Shown here: positions 41,463-49,677 of the stretch, piece after piece | How positions within the stretch are numbered: the first letter of the stretch is position 1 | Layout of the letters: each line of letters starts with the position of its first letter | Source: Actinobacteria bacterium UBA2184 | GTDB taxonomy: Bacteria > Actinomycetota > Coriobacteriia > Anaerosomatales > Anaerosomataceae | DNA: 64,000 bases | Reading direction: 5' to 3' | Assembly: GCA_002328745.1 (NCBI GenBank) | Contig: DCVQ01000025.1 | Coordinates: forward strand, 69,881-133,880 | Notes under the pieces: model-generated | What the model was told of the DNA's origin: nothing | Database searches by the model: none | What the model saw: only the letters and a program-made list of their open reading frames with translations | Program-made: the position numbers and the translations under genes

Positions 41463-42209
41463 CTACGCCACGGGACGCGCGAGCGACAGCGCGCTCGAAA
41501 CGACGGGCACCCGGAACGGCCAGGGAGTGTTTGCCAGCCGCGACACCTCAGCAGGGTGCGCACGGTACCAGTCGGTCGCCTCGGTGTTGGCAGGGTGCTT
41601 CTCGAGCTCGAAGGTGCGAGCGCTGACGAACTCGAGCAGCGCGTGGATCATTTCGGTACCAGACCACTGCGGACGATACTTGTAGCACAGAGCGCCCGAC
41701 GCCCAGCAGTTGGGGTGGAACATGTCAGGGCCAAGATCCACCTTCGGCTTCTCGAAGGGGTAGCCCTGGGTGAGCGTGATCTGGATGCGGTGATAGTCCA
41801 CCTCCTGGATGCGCCCATCGCGCTTGCGCAGACCTTTGATCCCGTTGACCGTGAGCAGGTAGCGACCGGGAGCGGTCTTGCGACCGGCGACCCGGCCGCA
41901 AGACGCCTGCCCGAGGATGGCCAGGCTCGCCTCGAACTCGCGAACCCGGTCCTCCCGAGGCCCACCTCCGGTCGAGTGGCGGGCGAGCAGGAGGACGTCG
42001 CCGTCCCGAACGCCGCTCTCCTCGAGCGACCGCCCGAGCTGCAGTGCTTCGCTCGTGCGCTCGAGGATGGGCTTGATGACCTCGTCCGGACCGATCACCG
42101 CTCCGAGCGAGGCTGCCAGCTCCTCAAGCAGGCTCATGACCGGCACGCCGCCGGCTACCTCGAACGTATGCTCCACCGTGCTGGACTTGTCACGAACTGT
42201 GATCCTCAT
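41463..42209 (-). CDS. Ubiquitin-like domain fused to an E2-type conjugating enzyme
   Basis: A 248-residue fusion. Residues 1-80 are a ubiquitin-like (YukD/UBL-type) domain ending LLLARHSTGGG. Residues 88-235 are an E2 (UBC) fold: GYPFEKPKVDLG, H165-P-N167 and Cys175 exactly seven residues further on (GALCY), as in eukaryotic E2s, then QWSGTEMIHALLEFV. Cys175 should carry the thioester. The first 79 residues differ from the free UBL just upstream at only three positions (14, 65 and 78). Start ATG at 42209 with AAGGAGGTAGGAGAG upstream. Fusing the modifier to E2 is unusual and may give a self-loaded or regulatory form. Confidence 0.9.
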   Translation of the reverse strand: MRITVRDKSSTVEHTFEVAGGVPVMSLLEELAASLGAVIGPDEVIKPILERTSEALQLGRSLEESGVRDGDVLLLARHSTGGGPREDRVREFEASLAILGQASCGRVAGRKTAPGRYLLTVNGIKGLRKRDGRIQEVDYHRIQITLTQGYPFEKPKVDLGPDMFHPNCWASGALCYKYRPQWSGTEMIHALLEFVSARTFELEKHPANTEATDWYRAHPAEVSRLANTPWPFRVPVVSSALSLARPVA

Positions 42210-42753
42210 CTCTCCTACCTCCTTCATCGTGGACCGCGTCGCGGCCCGCTTCCCTTGACGTCTCGACCCCGGGAGCGCCGGCTCCGGGGTCATCCAGACT
42301 GCGCCAGTCTGAGGGCGGCGGCCCGATGAACCTGAGGTGTCCGCCACGGTGCGGAATGCGACCCTCCGATCGAGTCGCGGGCGAGCAGGAGGACGTCGCC
42401 GTCCCGAACGCCGTTCTCCTCGAGCGACCGCCCGAGCTGCAGTGCTTCGCTCGTGCGCTCGAGGATGGGCTTGATCACCTCGTCCGGACCGATCACCGCT
42501 CCGAGCGAGGCTGCCAGCTCCTCAAGCAGGCTCATGACCGGCACGCCGCCGGCTACCTCGAACGTCTGCTCCACCGTGCTGGACTTGTCACGAACTGTGA
42601 TCCTCATCTCTCCTACCTCCTTCATCGTGGACCGCGTCGCGGCCCGCTTCCCTTGACGTCTTGACCCCGGGAGCGCCGGCTCCGGGGTCATCCAGGCTGC
42701 GCCAGTCTTGGGGCGGCAGCCCGATGAACCTGAGGTGTCCGCGCACGGTGCGG
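41965..42753. repeat. 398-bp tandem direct duplication
   Basis: Two copies (about 41965-42354 and 42363-42753) are aligned at an offset of exactly 398 bp over most of their length, with only a few mismatches and an indel near the end. Each contains the start and body of the UBL reading frame, its ribosome-binding site, a GACCCCGG-type hairpin and the 3' end of the radical SAM gene. The low divergence indicates a recent event. Confidence 0.9.
42290..42607 (-). CDS. Free ubiquitin-like protein with GG motif and C-terminal tail
   Basis: A 105-residue protein. Residues 1-80 form the UBL domain (MRITVRDKSSTVEQTFEVAG ... GDVLLLARDSI). Gly81-Gly82 follow at the position of the ubiquitin GG, then a 23-residue tail (SHSAPWRTPQ ... 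RLAQSG) that is encoded by the duplicated end of the radical SAM gene read in another frame. If the nearby JAMM protease trims after GG, this is the mature modifier. Ribosome-binding site AAGGAGGTAGGAGAG, identical to that of the fusion gene. It overlaps the end of the radical SAM gene by 20 bp. Confidence 0.85.
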   Translation of the reverse strand: MRITVRDKSSTVEQTFEVAGGVPVMSLLEELAASLGAVIGPDEVIKPILERTSEALQLGRSLEENGVRDGDVLLLARDSIGGSHSAPWRTPQVHRAAALRLAQSG

Positions 42754-43268
42754 AACTCGAACCGCAACTCAGGCGGACGGCCCAGCGTGGACGCGCGAAC
42801 ACGCGCGCCGACCTGGATGACCCTCTGATTGGTCGACCCTCGCACGCCATCGTCTGCGGGCATGTCGGCCATGTACGGGCCGTCGACGAGCACATCCACG
42901 TACTCGAGCAACTCGCGGGCATGAGGCACGTGCACGAGATCCTCGAGCGCATAGCCCGTGTAGGCCACTACGCCGAGGCGGGGACGCGCCTCGGCAAGCA
43001 AGGCGCAGAGCGAGGCGGCCGCGCGGGCCTGCCCGAACGGTTCTCCTCCCGAGAGAACGAGCAGTCTCGTCCTCGGACGCGCGGCGATCGCGCCGGCGAG
43101 ATCGCGCACATCGAGCAGCGTGCCGCCGGTCGCTGCACGGTATTCCTGGTTGCAGCAGCCCGAACAGCTGTGCGGGCAGCCCTGCGCCCACACGTGCGTC
43201 GCCTCGACGCGACTGATGACGGAGAGGCCGTGTACCACATCGGCGCAGTGGATTTGCATCGCGCCCAT
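42588..43268 (-). CDS. NrdG-like radical SAM protein
   Basis: A 226-residue protein of the small activase type: CPHSCSGC is the CxxxCxxC cluster motif, preceded by VEATHVWAQG and followed by LLVLSGGEPFGQA and YTGYALEDL. NrdG-type enzymes make glycyl radicals on partner proteins, but no glycyl-radical enzyme is in the window. The C-terminal 30 residues (after about 195) come from DNA now duplicated in the UBL region and look non-conserved. ATG at 43268 follows GGAG. It is located between the helical-repeat and UBL genes in the conjugation operon, so it may modify a component of that system. Confidence 0.85.
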   Translation of the reverse strand: MGAMQIHCADVVHGLSVISRVEATHVWAQGCPHSCSGCCNQEYRAATGGTLLDVRDLAGAIAARPRTRLLVLSGGEPFGQARAAASLCALLAEARPRLGVVAYTGYALEDLVHVPHARELLEYVDVLVDGPYMADMPADDGVRGSTNQRVIQVGARVRASTLGRPPELRFEFRTVRGHLRFIGLPPQDWRSLDDPGAGAPGVKTSREAGRDAVHDEGGRRDEDHSS

Positions 43269-43269
43269 C

Positions 43270-44469
43270 TCACATCTCCAGTCCGGTGTAGCCGGCCACC
43301 CCGGGCTCGGCGATAACGGGACGCGCCGGGGTGATGCGGGATGGCTCGCTGCAGCGACGCGCCGCAGTGCGGGGCTTCAGTCGGCCCCTGAGCAGGCGGG
43401 CGAACGACGAACGTAGCGCCTCGCTTCCCGGGTAGGCACTCAGGCCCCCGGCGAGAACACGTCGCGCAGTCTCGCCATGGTTGGGCGCCAGCGCGGCAGC
43501 AAGCTCGGCCGCATCGACCGGGCGCGCCTGCCGCGCCGCATGTACAAGCTCTCCGGCATCTACCGGAACGTTCGTATCGCGCGCGAGGGCACAGAGCGCG
43601 ACCATCACGATCGCCCAGGGTTCATTGCCTACGGCGATCCGCTGCGCCTCCTCGACCCGGCCAAGATCGAGCGCGATATGGGAGCGGACGCGCGGCACCC
43701 ACGCCTCGCCCTCGCCTGCCGCATCGCAGGCACTCGCCGCGCCGCCCGGATCCCGGGCCGCCATGGCGATACGGGCGCGCAGGAGCGCGTCTCCTGTATC
43801 GCGGACGTCGGTGACCGACACATCGCACTCGGCCTGGGTGAGTGCGTGGGTGTCTGCAACGTCCGCATACGCGCGTGCCAGCGCACCGGGCTCCCGGACG
43901 GCATGGCCAGCGACGTGTTCCGCCCACAGCCTGAGCGCACCCGAGTGGTAGGGGGACAGCGCAAGCGCTCTGCGCGCCAGCGATCCGATCTCCTCGTCCG
44001 GCACCGGCACCACGTACCGCAGCGCCGTCATTGGGCCAGCCAGTGCGATGAGCGCGTCCGGGTCCGCGGTACGCGCGCGGACGTTCTGCACTGCGCGAAG
44101 GGCGCGGTCACGCATGCGGGCCGGGACTTCGTCGGCGAGCGCCGCGACGCCCGTCGCGTATGCTACAGCGGGCCAGGGGTCATCGCCAGGATGACGATCG
44201 AGTGCTCCCTCGCTCGCGGCGACGAGCCGCTCGGCCGCTCCGGGGGTGCCTCCACGCTTGAAGTCCTCGAGCGCAAGCCGGGAAAGCAGTCCCGCACGCT
44301 GTGCTGCGTCGGGGAGAGCGCCGACGCCGGCGATCGCAGTGCCCAGCGCGCCGCCAGCCCACGCCCGCATCACCTCGGTCATCGCGTCGCTCTCACCCGC
44401 CAGGATCCGCTCCGGCATCCCGACGTCGAACGGAGAGCGGGTGACACTCTCGGCGATTGCGTTCCGCAT
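43270..44469 (-). CDS. Helical-repeat (TPR-like) protein
   Basis: A 399-residue Ala-rich protein made almost entirely of paired helices (for example LARRALALSPYHSGALRLWAE, ARAYADVADTHALTQAE, ARRVLAGGLSAYPGSEALRSS), the pattern of TPR or Sel1-like scaffolds. No catalytic motif. Start ATG 44469 behind GGAAGGAGGAC; the longer frame lacks a site. It lies between the AAA ATPase and radical SAM genes and is probably an adaptor for one of them. Confidence 0.72.
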   Translation of the reverse strand: MRNAIAESVTRSPFDVGMPERILAGESDAMTEVMRAWAGGALGTAIAGVGALPDAAQRAGLLSRLALEDFKRGGTPGAAERLVAASEGALDRHPGDDPWPAVAYATGVAALADEVPARMRDRALRAVQNVRARTADPDALIALAGPMTALRYVVPVPDEEIGSLARRALALSPYHSGALRLWAEHVAGHAVREPGALARAYADVADTHALTQAECDVSVTDVRDTGDALLRARIAMAARDPGGAASACDAAGEGEAWVPRVRSHIALDLGRVEEAQRIAVGNEPWAIVMVALCALARDTNVPVDAGELVHAARQARPVDAAELAAALAPNHGETARRVLAGGLSAYPGSEALRSSFARLLRGRLKPRTAARRCSEPSRITPARPVIAEPGVAGYTGLEM

Positions 44470-44485
44470 GGCGTCCTCCTTCCTG

Positions 44486-46393
44486 TTAGGCATGCTCGAC
44501 GCGTGTCGCCGTGTGGGCGCGCACGATCTCGGCCTCAAGCCGGTCGCGGTCACGGGCCAGCCCATGAGAGGTGACGTCCTCTCCGATCCACGGCAGCGGC
44601 ACCTCGGGCAGGTGGCGGCGGTAGCGGCACGCCCGGACGGCCTGCAACGTCATCAGCCGCTCGGCCCACCCGTCCGACCCGACGTAGTCGGCGACGCACT
44701 CCTCGAGGACCTGCTCGCTCACCGGCGCGCCCAAGGAGAGGTCGCACGCCAGGTCCCATACCTGTCGGATATCGCGACCCGACAGGCCGGCAAGAGCGGC
44801 CGCAACGCGCTCGACACTCACTTGCGGATCGAGCGGAACCCCGTTCTGAGCTGTCATGGCCATCACGATCTCGGCCCGGTCGCCCGCCGTCGGCGCGAGG
44901 ACGGGATATACGCGCGCACGAGACAGGAGCGCAGGATCGAGCTGATCGACGTAGTTGGTGGCGGTGATCCAGACGATCCGCCCCTTCGCACGCTCGTCCG
45001 AGTGGTGCTGGAGAAGCCGCCTGAGCAGGCGGTTGCCCACCGAGCTGCCGTCGTCGGCGCCGAACTCCTTCTCGATCTCGTCCACGAACACGGCGACGGG
45101 AGCGAGCGCGTCGAGCACCTCGAGCGCGTAGTCGAACCGGCGCTCTGACTCACCCACCCACATGTCGCGCAGCCGTCCGAGCTCCACATAGGTCACGCCG
45201 GCGTTCGATGCCCACAACTTCGCAAGCAGGGACTTACCGGTGCCGGGCGGGCCGGCGAACACAAGCAGGCTCGGCAACCGCTTGCGGCTCTCCGCGTCAC
45301 CCGAACGGAACCGTTCAGCCAGCGTACCGAGCTCGGCCTTGAGGTCGCGAAGTCCGCCCACCATCTCGGACGTCACGAGCTCCGGCATGACGTGGAGGAC
45401 GCCATCCGTGTCGGCCGCGATGCACGCCGACTTGCGCCCGGCGACTGTAGCTGCGTCCAGACGCTCCTTGCGGCGCACCGCGCCCAAACCGAGGTCGCGG
45501 ATATCGCGATTCGTCATGCCGCCGGTGATGTTCGCGGCCTGCGCGAGATCAAGTGCTTCGGACAGTGGAAAGAGACCCCCGTCGCGCAGCGTCCTGATGA
45601 GCGACAGACGCTCCCCCTCCGACGGACGTCCGACCGTGATGGTCTGAACGCCGGAATCCTTGCGCCGGAGTTCCGCGCACAGCAGCCCGAGGTCCGGCGC
45701 CAGCAGCGTCACGACCGCCCGGCGCCTGCGGCGGGTGCCGTCGGGCTCTGCAACCGTGCGGACGGCCGGATCGCTGGTCCACCGGATGACACACTCGGCC
45801 AGCATGCGCTGGTCGGCCGGGACGCTTCCTCCGGGCGCATCGGGCAGCAGATGATGCACGGAGTCCACCAGCACGAGCAGGTCGTCGCGCGTCCGGAGGA
45901 GGCGGTCGACGATGCGGAAGGCCTCCTCCGGAGACGCGGGCCCGTTTTCGCCGGCGGTCTCCCGGGCGATGTCTCGCAGCACGCGCTCGGCTTCGGCCTC
46001 ATCGGCCGGTGCGTGATCGCTCTGCTCCTCATCGACCGGAGAGTGGATCTTCTGCTCCTCGATCACGGTGCGCTCGAGGTCGGTGAGTCCTCCGCTCGAC
46101 AGCGGCAGTACGAGCTCGACGCCGCGTGAGAGCGAGATCCGCACGCAAAGCTGGACTTCCGGCAGGCGGTTCCTCAGATACTGCTCGATCGGCCAGAGCG
46201 CGGGGCGGCCGTCCACCGTCAGAGCGAACTCGTCGCGCACGTTACCGTGAAGAAGGAAGACGTGCGACGTACCGCCCTCGATCTCGCGGGTCAGCTCGCG
46301 GAGCCACTGCGGACGCGGGAACTCGACCTGGGCGGCCTGCGGTTCCGTCGTCGGCATCGGCTGCACAAGCTGGGTGGCGGCATTGTCGGCCAT
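44486..46393 (-). CDS. Cdc48/FtsH-like AAA+ ATPase with degenerate first module
   Basis: A 635-residue protein. The C-terminal AAA module is intact: GPPGTGKS (381-388), pore-loop region LRDMWVGESERRF, Walker B FVDEIEKEFG, sensor ITATNYVDQLDPALLSR with Arg finger. The N-terminal half (HVFLLHGNVRDEF, LLVLVDSVHHLL) has the AAA shape but no Walker A Lys-Ser/Thr, so it is a pseudo-module. Cdc48-type motors extract ubiquitin-conjugated proteins in eukaryotes, which fits this operon. Start ATG 46393, one base after the previous stop, with AGGAGGTG upstream. Confidence 0.9.
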   Translation of the reverse strand: MADNAATQLVQPMPTTEPQAAQVEFPRPQWLRELTREIEGGTSHVFLLHGNVRDEFALTVDGRPALWPIEQYLRNRLPEVQLCVRISLSRGVELVLPLSSGGLTDLERTVIEEQKIHSPVDEEQSDHAPADEAEAERVLRDIARETAGENGPASPEEAFRIVDRLLRTRDDLLVLVDSVHHLLPDAPGGSVPADQRMLAECVIRWTSDPAVRTVAEPDGTRRRRRAVVTLLAPDLGLLCAELRRKDSGVQTITVGRPSEGERLSLIRTLRDGGLFPLSEALDLAQAANITGGMTNRDIRDLGLGAVRRKERLDAATVAGRKSACIAADTDGVLHVMPELVTSEMVGGLRDLKAELGTLAERFRSGDAESRKRLPSLLVFAGPPGTGKSLLAKLWASNAGVTYVELGRLRDMWVGESERRFDYALEVLDALAPVAVFVDEIEKEFGADDGSSVGNRLLRRLLQHHSDERAKGRIVWITATNYVDQLDPALLSRARVYPVLAPTAGDRAEIVMAMTAQNGVPLDPQVSVERVAAALAGLSGRDIRQVWDLACDLSLGAPVSEQVLEECVADYVGSDGWAERLMTLQAVRACRYRRHLPEVPLPWIGEDVTSHGLARDRDRLEAEIVRAHTATRVEHA

Positions 46394-46394
46394 C

Positions 46395-47645
46395 TCAGAA
46401 CACCTCCTGCACTCCGGCACGCGAGGGGGCCGTGGCCTGCTCACTGGCCCGTCGCCTGGCGGCCAGCTCGTGAGTGCACCCGGCGGTCGTCTGACCGCCG
46501 GCACCCGGGTCATGCGTCAGCTCATCGATTCGAAGATCGATGCCGAGGCGGGAGACGAAGTCCTTTCGCACCGCCTCGAGTGACCTCACGCACGCACGGC
46601 CGCGGAACGCGCCCCGCGTGTCGAAGAGCGCCGATCCGTCGGCATTGATGACCGCGGTGACGTCCTGCCGGCCGCCCGGCGGAACCGCTTTCACAACCGT
46701 CCAGCCAGCCCGACCGTCACGCTCGGCGATTCGGATGTGCGTGTATGACAGCGCGCGCAGCGTCTCCATGAGCAGCCGGACCTCTTTGCGATGCCCGATG
46801 CGCCGGAGCACGGCAGCCTGCTCTTCGGTCTCGAACGCTTCGACCGCCGCCTTGGCCTCTGCGAGCACGTCTCGCGCACCGACGAGCACCACGAGCGGGT
46901 CCTCTCCGAGCTCGAGCGATGCCGCCAGGCGATCGAGAGTGACGGCGAGATCCGGCGCCTCGTCCAGGTCGAGAGTCTCGGCCAGTGCCACTTCCTCCGC
47001 CGCCTCAACGAGCGAGTCGCGGACCGCCGCCAGCGACCCATCGAACTGGAGCGCCTCACGGACGGCTGCTCCTGCTTCGGCGGGCAGCACCAGGACAGCA
47101 CCGTCGGCAGGCGACTCCCGGTTCCAGACGATCGTGACAGGCTGACTGGCGGGCTCGACTGCGGGGGCTGAGGTGACCACTTCCGCCGTCTCAGGAACGA
47201 AGGGCTCTACCGGGCTCGTGCGCTCTACGCGAGTCGCGGCAGGTGACCCGATCGACCGCCCGACATCCTGTCGGTCTGTCACAGGGCGCACGGTCACGGC
47301 ACGCGGCGCCGCGGCCGACGAAGACTGACCTAGGCCCGGTGCGGCCGTCGGCAGCGGCGGTGCTGGTTGCACCATGCGGCGACGCATGTCGACCGCCACC
47401 GGCCGATCGCGGGCCGCCTCGCGCCGTGCTTCGGCCTGGCTGCGAATCCGCGAGAGTCCTGCGCGTGCGGCCGGGAGAGCATGCTCGACAGCGACCCGAC
47501 CGCAGAACCCCGCGGCCTTCGCTACGCCTTTGAACGTGAGCCTGGCAACCTGGAGAGTCAGCCAGCCGACACCGTAGGCAGCGGCACCCGCAACCACTAC
47601 CGGCACCCCCACCAAGACACCTACGACTGCGAACGCGCCACTCAT
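46395..47645 (-). CDS. Membrane-anchored protein of unknown function
   Basis: A 416-residue protein with an N-terminal hydrophobic helix (AFAVVGVLVGVPVVVAGAAAY), a basic patch, a long Pro/Ala/Val linker (about 80-165) and a soluble C-terminal half. That half has acidic helices (VEAAEEVALAETLDLDEAPD), LLMETLRALSYTHIRIAERDG and VTAVINADGSALFDTRGAF. The last region resembles DUF1257/Ycf35-like strands, but I am not sure. Ribosome-binding site GAGGAGGTGTGCT. It shares a membrane-anchor-plus-linker design with the two RING-type proteins. Confidence 0.72.
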   Translation of the reverse strand: MSGAFAVVGVLVGVPVVVAGAAAYGVGWLTLQVARLTFKGVAKAAGFCGRVAVEHALPAARAGLSRIRSQAEARREAARDRPVAVDMRRRMVQPAPPLPTAAPGLGQSSSAAAPRAVTVRPVTDRQDVGRSIGSPAATRVERTSPVEPFVPETAEVVTSAPAVEPASQPVTIVWNRESPADGAVLVLPAEAGAAVREALQFDGSLAAVRDSLVEAAEEVALAETLDLDEAPDLAVTLDRLAASLELGEDPLVVLVGARDVLAEAKAAVEAFETEEQAAVLRRIGHRKEVRLLMETLRALSYTHIRIAERDGRAGWTVVKAVPPGGRQDVTAVINADGSALFDTRGAFRGRACVRSLEAVRKDFVSRLGIDLRIDELTHDPGAGGQTTAGCTHELAARRRASEQATAPSRAGVQEVF

Positions 47646-47679
47646 AGCACACCTCCTCGTGTCCGAACGGGCTTCCGCG

Positions 47680-48294
47680 TCAGACGCTCATGCACGCGCA
47701 GCACCGCCCGCCCGAATCCAGGCACACGCGATGGGACACGTGTCCGCGCTCGCACGCGGCGCCGTCGTGCGTGACCGGCTGGAGGCAGGTCGGGCAGATC
47801 GGACACACGGCTGGCGCACCGCTTGAGGCGGTACCGACGTTCCGAGCCGACCCTCCGGAGGAGGCGCTCTGTGGTGTGGCGGGCCTCGGCTGCGTTGGCG
47901 CCGGTCGCACGGTCGTGGCCTTCGGCCGCGCGACCGATCCGCCGGATGCGGCGGGCCTGGCCGACGTGGACGGTTGAACCAGAGAGGTCGATGCACGCCC
48001 GGCCGACCAGGCACCCGGGCTGCCCGAAGGCCAGGCAGCACTCAGCCAGATAGTCGCGGCCACAACGACTGCCGCCGACCAGACGAGCCATGCAGGATCG
48101 CCGCCCCTGGCCAGGCGGATGCCGTCGGCGAGCGTGAGTCCCTCGACCGTGAGACTCCTTACCGCTACCCAGCACCCCGCCCCCAACACCCCGGCCGCGA
48201 GCCATCCCGCCAGCCGCCGCGTGCTGACAAGCCGCGCCACGAGGGGCAGCAACGTCGCAAGCAGAACAAGACCAGCCTGATCGATGAAGTCCAC
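47680..48294 (-). CDS. Second membrane RING-H2-like protein (candidate E3 ligase)
   Basis: A 204-residue protein. Two or three hydrophobic helices (LVLLATLLPLVARLV, LAAGVLGAGCWVAV, AAVVVAATIWLSAAW) are followed by a Ser/Pro/Ala linker and a C-terminal finger with spacing C-x2-C-x10-C-x3-H-x2-H-x2-C-x6-C-x2-C. This is the same C3H2C3 RING-H2 pattern, with the same ERGH core, as in the protein at 40957-41460. Starts with GTG at 48294 behind GGAGGGGAACGCG. An overlapping same-strand frame at 47642-48328 is a shadow. Confidence 0.8.
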   Translation of the reverse strand: MDFIDQAGLVLLATLLPLVARLVSTRRLAGWLAAGVLGAGCWVAVRSLTVEGLTLADGIRLARGGDPAWLVWSAAVVVAATIWLSAAWPSGSPGAWSAGRASTSLVQPSTSARPAASGGSVARPKATTVRPAPTQPRPATPQSASSGGSARNVGTASSGAPAVCPICPTCLQPVTHDGAACERGHVSHRVCLDSGGRCCACMSV

Positions 48295-48351
48295 CGCGTT
48301 CCCCTCCGCTTCGTAAGTCGCCAGACACCCTGCAGACTCGGGTGGCCCCCG

Positions 48352-49164
48352 TCAGGCTACGGCGAGCGCCGGGCTGGGCTCGCGGGTCGAGGGACCGGTC
48401 GAAACGGCGTCCTGGTCGGCAACCGCACGCCGCGCGTCAAGCGAGTCGAAGGCGCGGCGAAGATACGGCGCGAGCTCGTCCCGGCACGCGCCGGTTGCGC
48501 GCTCGACGGCGAATCGGAACGCAGAGAGAATCCACTCGGAGGAGGACAGGGACCGGACCCTCACGCGGACCTCAGGCTCAAGGACGGACGCCACCGCAAG
48601 GAGTGCGTCCGACACCTCCTCTGCCACGTTGATGAACGTGATCGACACGTTCATCTCGCCAAGCTCGAGCGCCAGTTCGTGCAGGCGATCAGTGTCCTCG
48701 ATGAACAAGTCGCCGTTGGTGACAACGCGGAGCTGGGCCGTGATGTCGTCAGGCAGTCCGTCGAGGACCGACGCCAACGAGTCCAAGCAGCTGCAGATGT
48801 TGGCCGGCGAGTCCTGGGTGCCACAGGTCATCCCGTCGACCGCGAGATGAGTGGCCCACTCGGTTGCGAACCTTCTCCGAGCGATGGTTTGGGCTTCGGT
48901 CCCGAAAGTGACGACTGCAACGCGCGAGCCGGGGACTAAGCCTACGTTGTGGAGCTCGGAGCGGGCGACGAGCCGGCCGATATCGTGCTGCGTGGCTCCA
49001 CCGACAGTCGGGTTGAGCATCGAGTGCGAGGTCTGGAGCGCTACCGCGCGGAAGACGCGCTCCGCTCCGTCACGAGCCGGGCGGTGCTGTGTGCGACCCA
49101 GTGAGTCGCTGGGGTCCGCCCCCGAAGCGGACTGGTGGTGCTGGATACAACTAGCGTCGTTCAT
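48352..49164 (-). CDS. VWA-like protein with degenerate MIDAS motif
   Basis: A 270-residue protein. Residues 38-230 follow the von Willebrand A order: VALQTSHSMLNP where DxSxSM is expected (residues 44-49, Asp replaced by Gln), GSRVAVVTFGTEAQT, then LRVVTNGDLF and MNVSITFINV. Loss of the first Asp argues for weak or no metal binding. VWA proteins commonly work with AAA ATPases, two of which are in this operon. It is the first gene of the minus-strand operon. Start ATG at 49164 behind GGGGAGG. Confidence 0.75.
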   Translation of the reverse strand: MNDASCIQHHQSASGADPSDSLGRTQHRPARDGAERVFRAVALQTSHSMLNPTVGGATQHDIGRLVARSELHNVGLVPGSRVAVVTFGTEAQTIARRRFATEWATHLAVDGMTCGTQDSPANICSCLDSLASVLDGLPDDITAQLRVVTNGDLFIEDTDRLHELALELGEMNVSITFINVAEEVSDALLAVASVLEPEVRVRVRSLSSSEWILSAFRFAVERATGACRDELAPYLRRAFDSLDARRAVADQDAVSTGPSTREPSPALAVA

Positions 49165-49677
49165 GACAACCTCCCCAATCGTCTACGACAGCGTCTTGTG
49201 CGCTGGAGCTGACCGGGAGGATTCACATGGACGGCGTGTGGCTGATGTACACTTGTCAGCGGGATGGAGATAGGTGCGGCGCGTCTGCGGCCCGGTCCTG
49301 TCTTCAGCGCAGAAACGCAACGGTTCCAGCCGCTGCGTTTCTTGCTTCCTTGGCCCCCCTTCCCCTCGACTCCAGCTCTTCCGGCCGCGCTCCGTCGCTC
49401 TGATGCTTGAGCCGTTTATACGGTTCGACCGTGTCTTCATCTTAGCCACTCTGGGTCGCGGGTAAACGCTAAATCTTAAAAGCCCCAAGTGTACTTCCTG
49501 AGAGTCTGTGCCGTTTCCCCTGCTCAAAGGCAATATCGTTGTAGGTAGTGTAACTGTAATTCGTCGGTGTACCTGATGACCTGCTGCTGTTGCAGAGCTG
49601 ATGGACGGGGGCATATACTCATAAAGAGCCAACATGTATCGGCGGCTATGCCGTGCGCTTTGTATAGGAGTTGACGG
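49165..49677. promoter_or_regulatory. Divergent promoter region between the two halves of the 32-kb cargo
   Basis: 513 bp with no supported gene. The right part (from about 49440) is AT-richer than anything nearby (AAATCTTAAAAG, GTAACTGTAATTCG). The minus-strand operon begins at 49164 and the plus-strand operon at 49678, so both promoters should lie here. I could not fix -35/-10 pairs with confidence. Confidence 0.5.

Noticed and set aside
47642..48328. A 228-codon frame overlapping the second RING-type gene on the same strand
   Set aside because: Arg/Gly-rich composition without domain or ribosome-binding site; the frame at 47680-48294 has membrane helices and a complete zinc finger.
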